A DNA stretch of 6,358 bases from JBLMZW01 sp050259035 (GTDB lineage Bacteria > Bacillota > Syntrophomonadia > Syntrophomonadales > DTU052): NCBI GenBank assembly GCA_050259035.1, contig JBLMZW010000160.1:1-6358 (forward strand), given 5' to 3'. Under the pieces are notes generated by a model, which saw only the letters and a program-made list of their open reading frames with translations, was not told the DNA's origin and searched no databases. Shown here one piece after another: positions 5,258 through 6,358 of the stretch. Every line of letters starts with the position of its first letter. Positions within the stretch are counted from its first letter, which is position 1. A program made the translations under genes and the position numbers.

Positions 5258-6358
5258 TTATCGTACCAGGCTAATGATTCGGCGAATATCCCACCGGGTG
5301 ATCCCACCGTTTAAAACCAGGACTATCAAGTAAACAAGGCCTCCTATTATCACTTCTTCTGGATAATTAAAAAGATGATGATCTAGAGATGGCGCTAATA
5401 AACGGAAGGTTAACAACATACAGAGGGCGGCACTAACTGGCTGAAAACCTAAACGATTCAGGTTAACCAGCATTCCGGTCTGACGTTGGATGGCGGCGAT
5501 ATTTAGAATTGCTATCAGGAAGAAGCCAGTAATCATAGCCCAGGCAGTGCCGGCAAGGCCGAATTGAGGCATGCCAGTCAGCCAATAGAGCAAGGGAATA
5601 CGAATGGTAGAGGCAATTATAAAATGAATTAATGGTAATTGAACCTTGCCTAATCCCTGTAAAATGGCTGTCGTGGTTTGTTGGAGATAGAAAAAGACGC
5701 CTCCGATGGCCAGGATACGCAAGACAGGGGCAAGGTGGACGCTTTTAAACAACGCGGTCAAAGGTTCAGCGAAGTAAAAAAGGATTACCAGAAATGGCAT
5801 GCCGAACAAGATAGTTACTCGAATTGCCTCTGCGCTGCGGGCCCTAATGGTCTGAAAAGACTTCGTGGCTGTAGCTTCAGACACGGACGGGACCAGAGAA
5901 ATGGCCAAAGCAAATGTAAATACGGTAGGAAAAGATAAAAGAGTAAAACCGGTCCCCCCCAGTTGGCCAAAAAGAACTGTGGCCTGGCGGGCTGTGTGAC
6001 CGGCGGTCAGCAGACGGCGAGGAATGAGCATTGCATCTACAATCGATAGGGCGCTGGTTAACAAGCGCCCGACCGTAACCGGTCCTGCCAATTGCCATAT
6101 ACGGCGCAGGGTGTTTCTTCGCGATTGGAGTTTTTCGAGCCACTTTCCGGGTTGGGGACGACTGAACAATCGGTATTGCAGCATTATGGCCGCCAAACCA
6201 ATCACTTCTCCAGCTACCATGCCGCAGGCCAACCCATAGGCAGCCCAGATAATTCCACGCGGCAGTAAATATAGGGAGATAGTGAAACCACAGGCCACCC
6301 GAGTTACCTGCTCCAGGGTTTGACTGAGGGCCCCGGGAAGCATATTCTGGAGCCCCTG
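5258..6358 (-). CDS. spoVB: SpoVB-like polysaccharide/lipid flippase (MVF/MOP superfamily), 5'-truncated by window edge
   Basis: Multi-pass membrane transporter of the MOP exporter superfamily, most like stage V sporulation protein B, needed for spore cortex synthesis and thought to flip lipid-linked precursors. The frame stays open to the window edge: before the Met at 6343 come five more codons (QGLQN), and GLQNMLPGALSQTLEQVTRV matches an internal SpoVB segment, so that Met is not the start. The visible 366 residues are the C-terminal two thirds of a protein of about 520. About ten hydrophobic helices can be seen (from Met 6343: roughly 11-28, 31-57, 86-107, 133-153, 172-197, 204-223, 236-257, 263-285, 300-320, 328-346). 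ALAISLVPSVSEA (145-157) is the SpoVB/MurJ-type signature. Alternatives are a paralogous polysaccharide exporter or a MurJ-like lipid II flippase. Promoter and start lie outside the window. Confidence 0.85.
   Translation of the reverse strand, partial: QGLQNMLPGALSQTLEQVTRVACGFTISLYLLPRGIIWAAYGLACGMVAGEVIGLAAIMLQYRLFSRPQPGKWLEKLQSRRNTLRRIWQLAGPVTVGRLLTSALSIVDAMLIPRRLLTAGHTARQATVLFGQLGGTGFTLLSFPTVFTFALAISLVPSVSEATATKSFQTIRARSAEAIRVTILFGMPFLVILFYFAEPLTALFKSVHLAPVLRILAIGGVFFYLQQTTTAILQGLGKVQLPLIHFIIASTIRIPLLYWLTGMPQFGLAGTAWAMITGFFLIAILNIAAIQRQTGMLVNLNRLGFQPVSAALCMLLTFRLLAPSLDHHLFNYPEEVIIGGLVYLIVLVLNGGITRWDIRRIISLVR

Noticed and set aside
5288..5309. Direct repeat ATCCCACCG at 5288-5296 and 5301-5309
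   Set aside because: Only two copies, inside the flippase coding sequence in an ordinary positively charged C-terminal loop; most likely chance.
5678..6239. Plus- and minus-strand open frames overlapping the flippase gene
   Set aside because: Their translations are rich in Arg, Ser and Pro with no domain pattern, while the flippase frame shows consistent membrane helices and a SpoVB signature.

Overview
The window most likely comes from an anaerobic, spore-forming member of the Firmicutes (Clostridia, perhaps a Peptococcaceae or Syntrophomonadaceae relative). This is inferred from a SpoVB-type flippase, a TM1266-type regulator-like protein normally tied to [FeFe] hydrogenases, strong AGGAGG-type ribosome binding sites and intrinsic terminators with U-tracts. 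No ribosomal RNA, tRNA, CRISPR array, integrase or intact insertion sequence is visible.

Layout from left to right. (1) Bases 1-911, plus strand: the 3' part of a signalling protein with a HAMP domain and a SpoIIE/RsbU-type PP2C phosphatase; its 5' end is outside the window. (2) Bases 912-1333: no intact gene. It holds an 80-codon minus-strand remnant of a cysteine synthase, then a hairpin and a leader. (3) Bases 1334-1603, plus: a small ACT-like TM1266-family protein from a GTG start, followed by a clear terminator. (4) Bases 1604-1919: terminator, a perfect inverted repeat, a possible minus-strand protein remnant and a candidate promoter. (5) Bases 1920-3512, plus: an aldehyde dehydrogenase with a complete active site and a C-terminal extension, closed by a terminator. 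(6) Bases 3607-4434, minus: a metallo-beta-lactamase-fold hydrolase. (7) Bases 4616-5245, plus: an AT-rich chloramphenicol acetyltransferase-like gene, divergent from the hydrolase and probably acquired. (8) Bases 5258-6358, minus: the C-terminal two thirds of a SpoVB-like polysaccharide/lipid flippase, running off the right edge and ending 12 bases from the acetyltransferase stop codon.

The genes do not form one operon. Nearly every gene is a separate transcription unit with its own upstream region and, for two, its own terminator. I see no shared pathway. The aldehyde dehydrogenase and hydrolase could be housekeeping detoxification or fermentation enzymes, the acetyltransferase is a resistance-like accessory gene, and the flippase belongs to cell envelope or spore cortex formation. 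I found no convincing new multi-gene system. The points worth a second look are the gene fossils, an NADP-type residue in the dehydrogenase, a missing metal ligand in the hydrolase and the compositionally foreign acetyltransferase.
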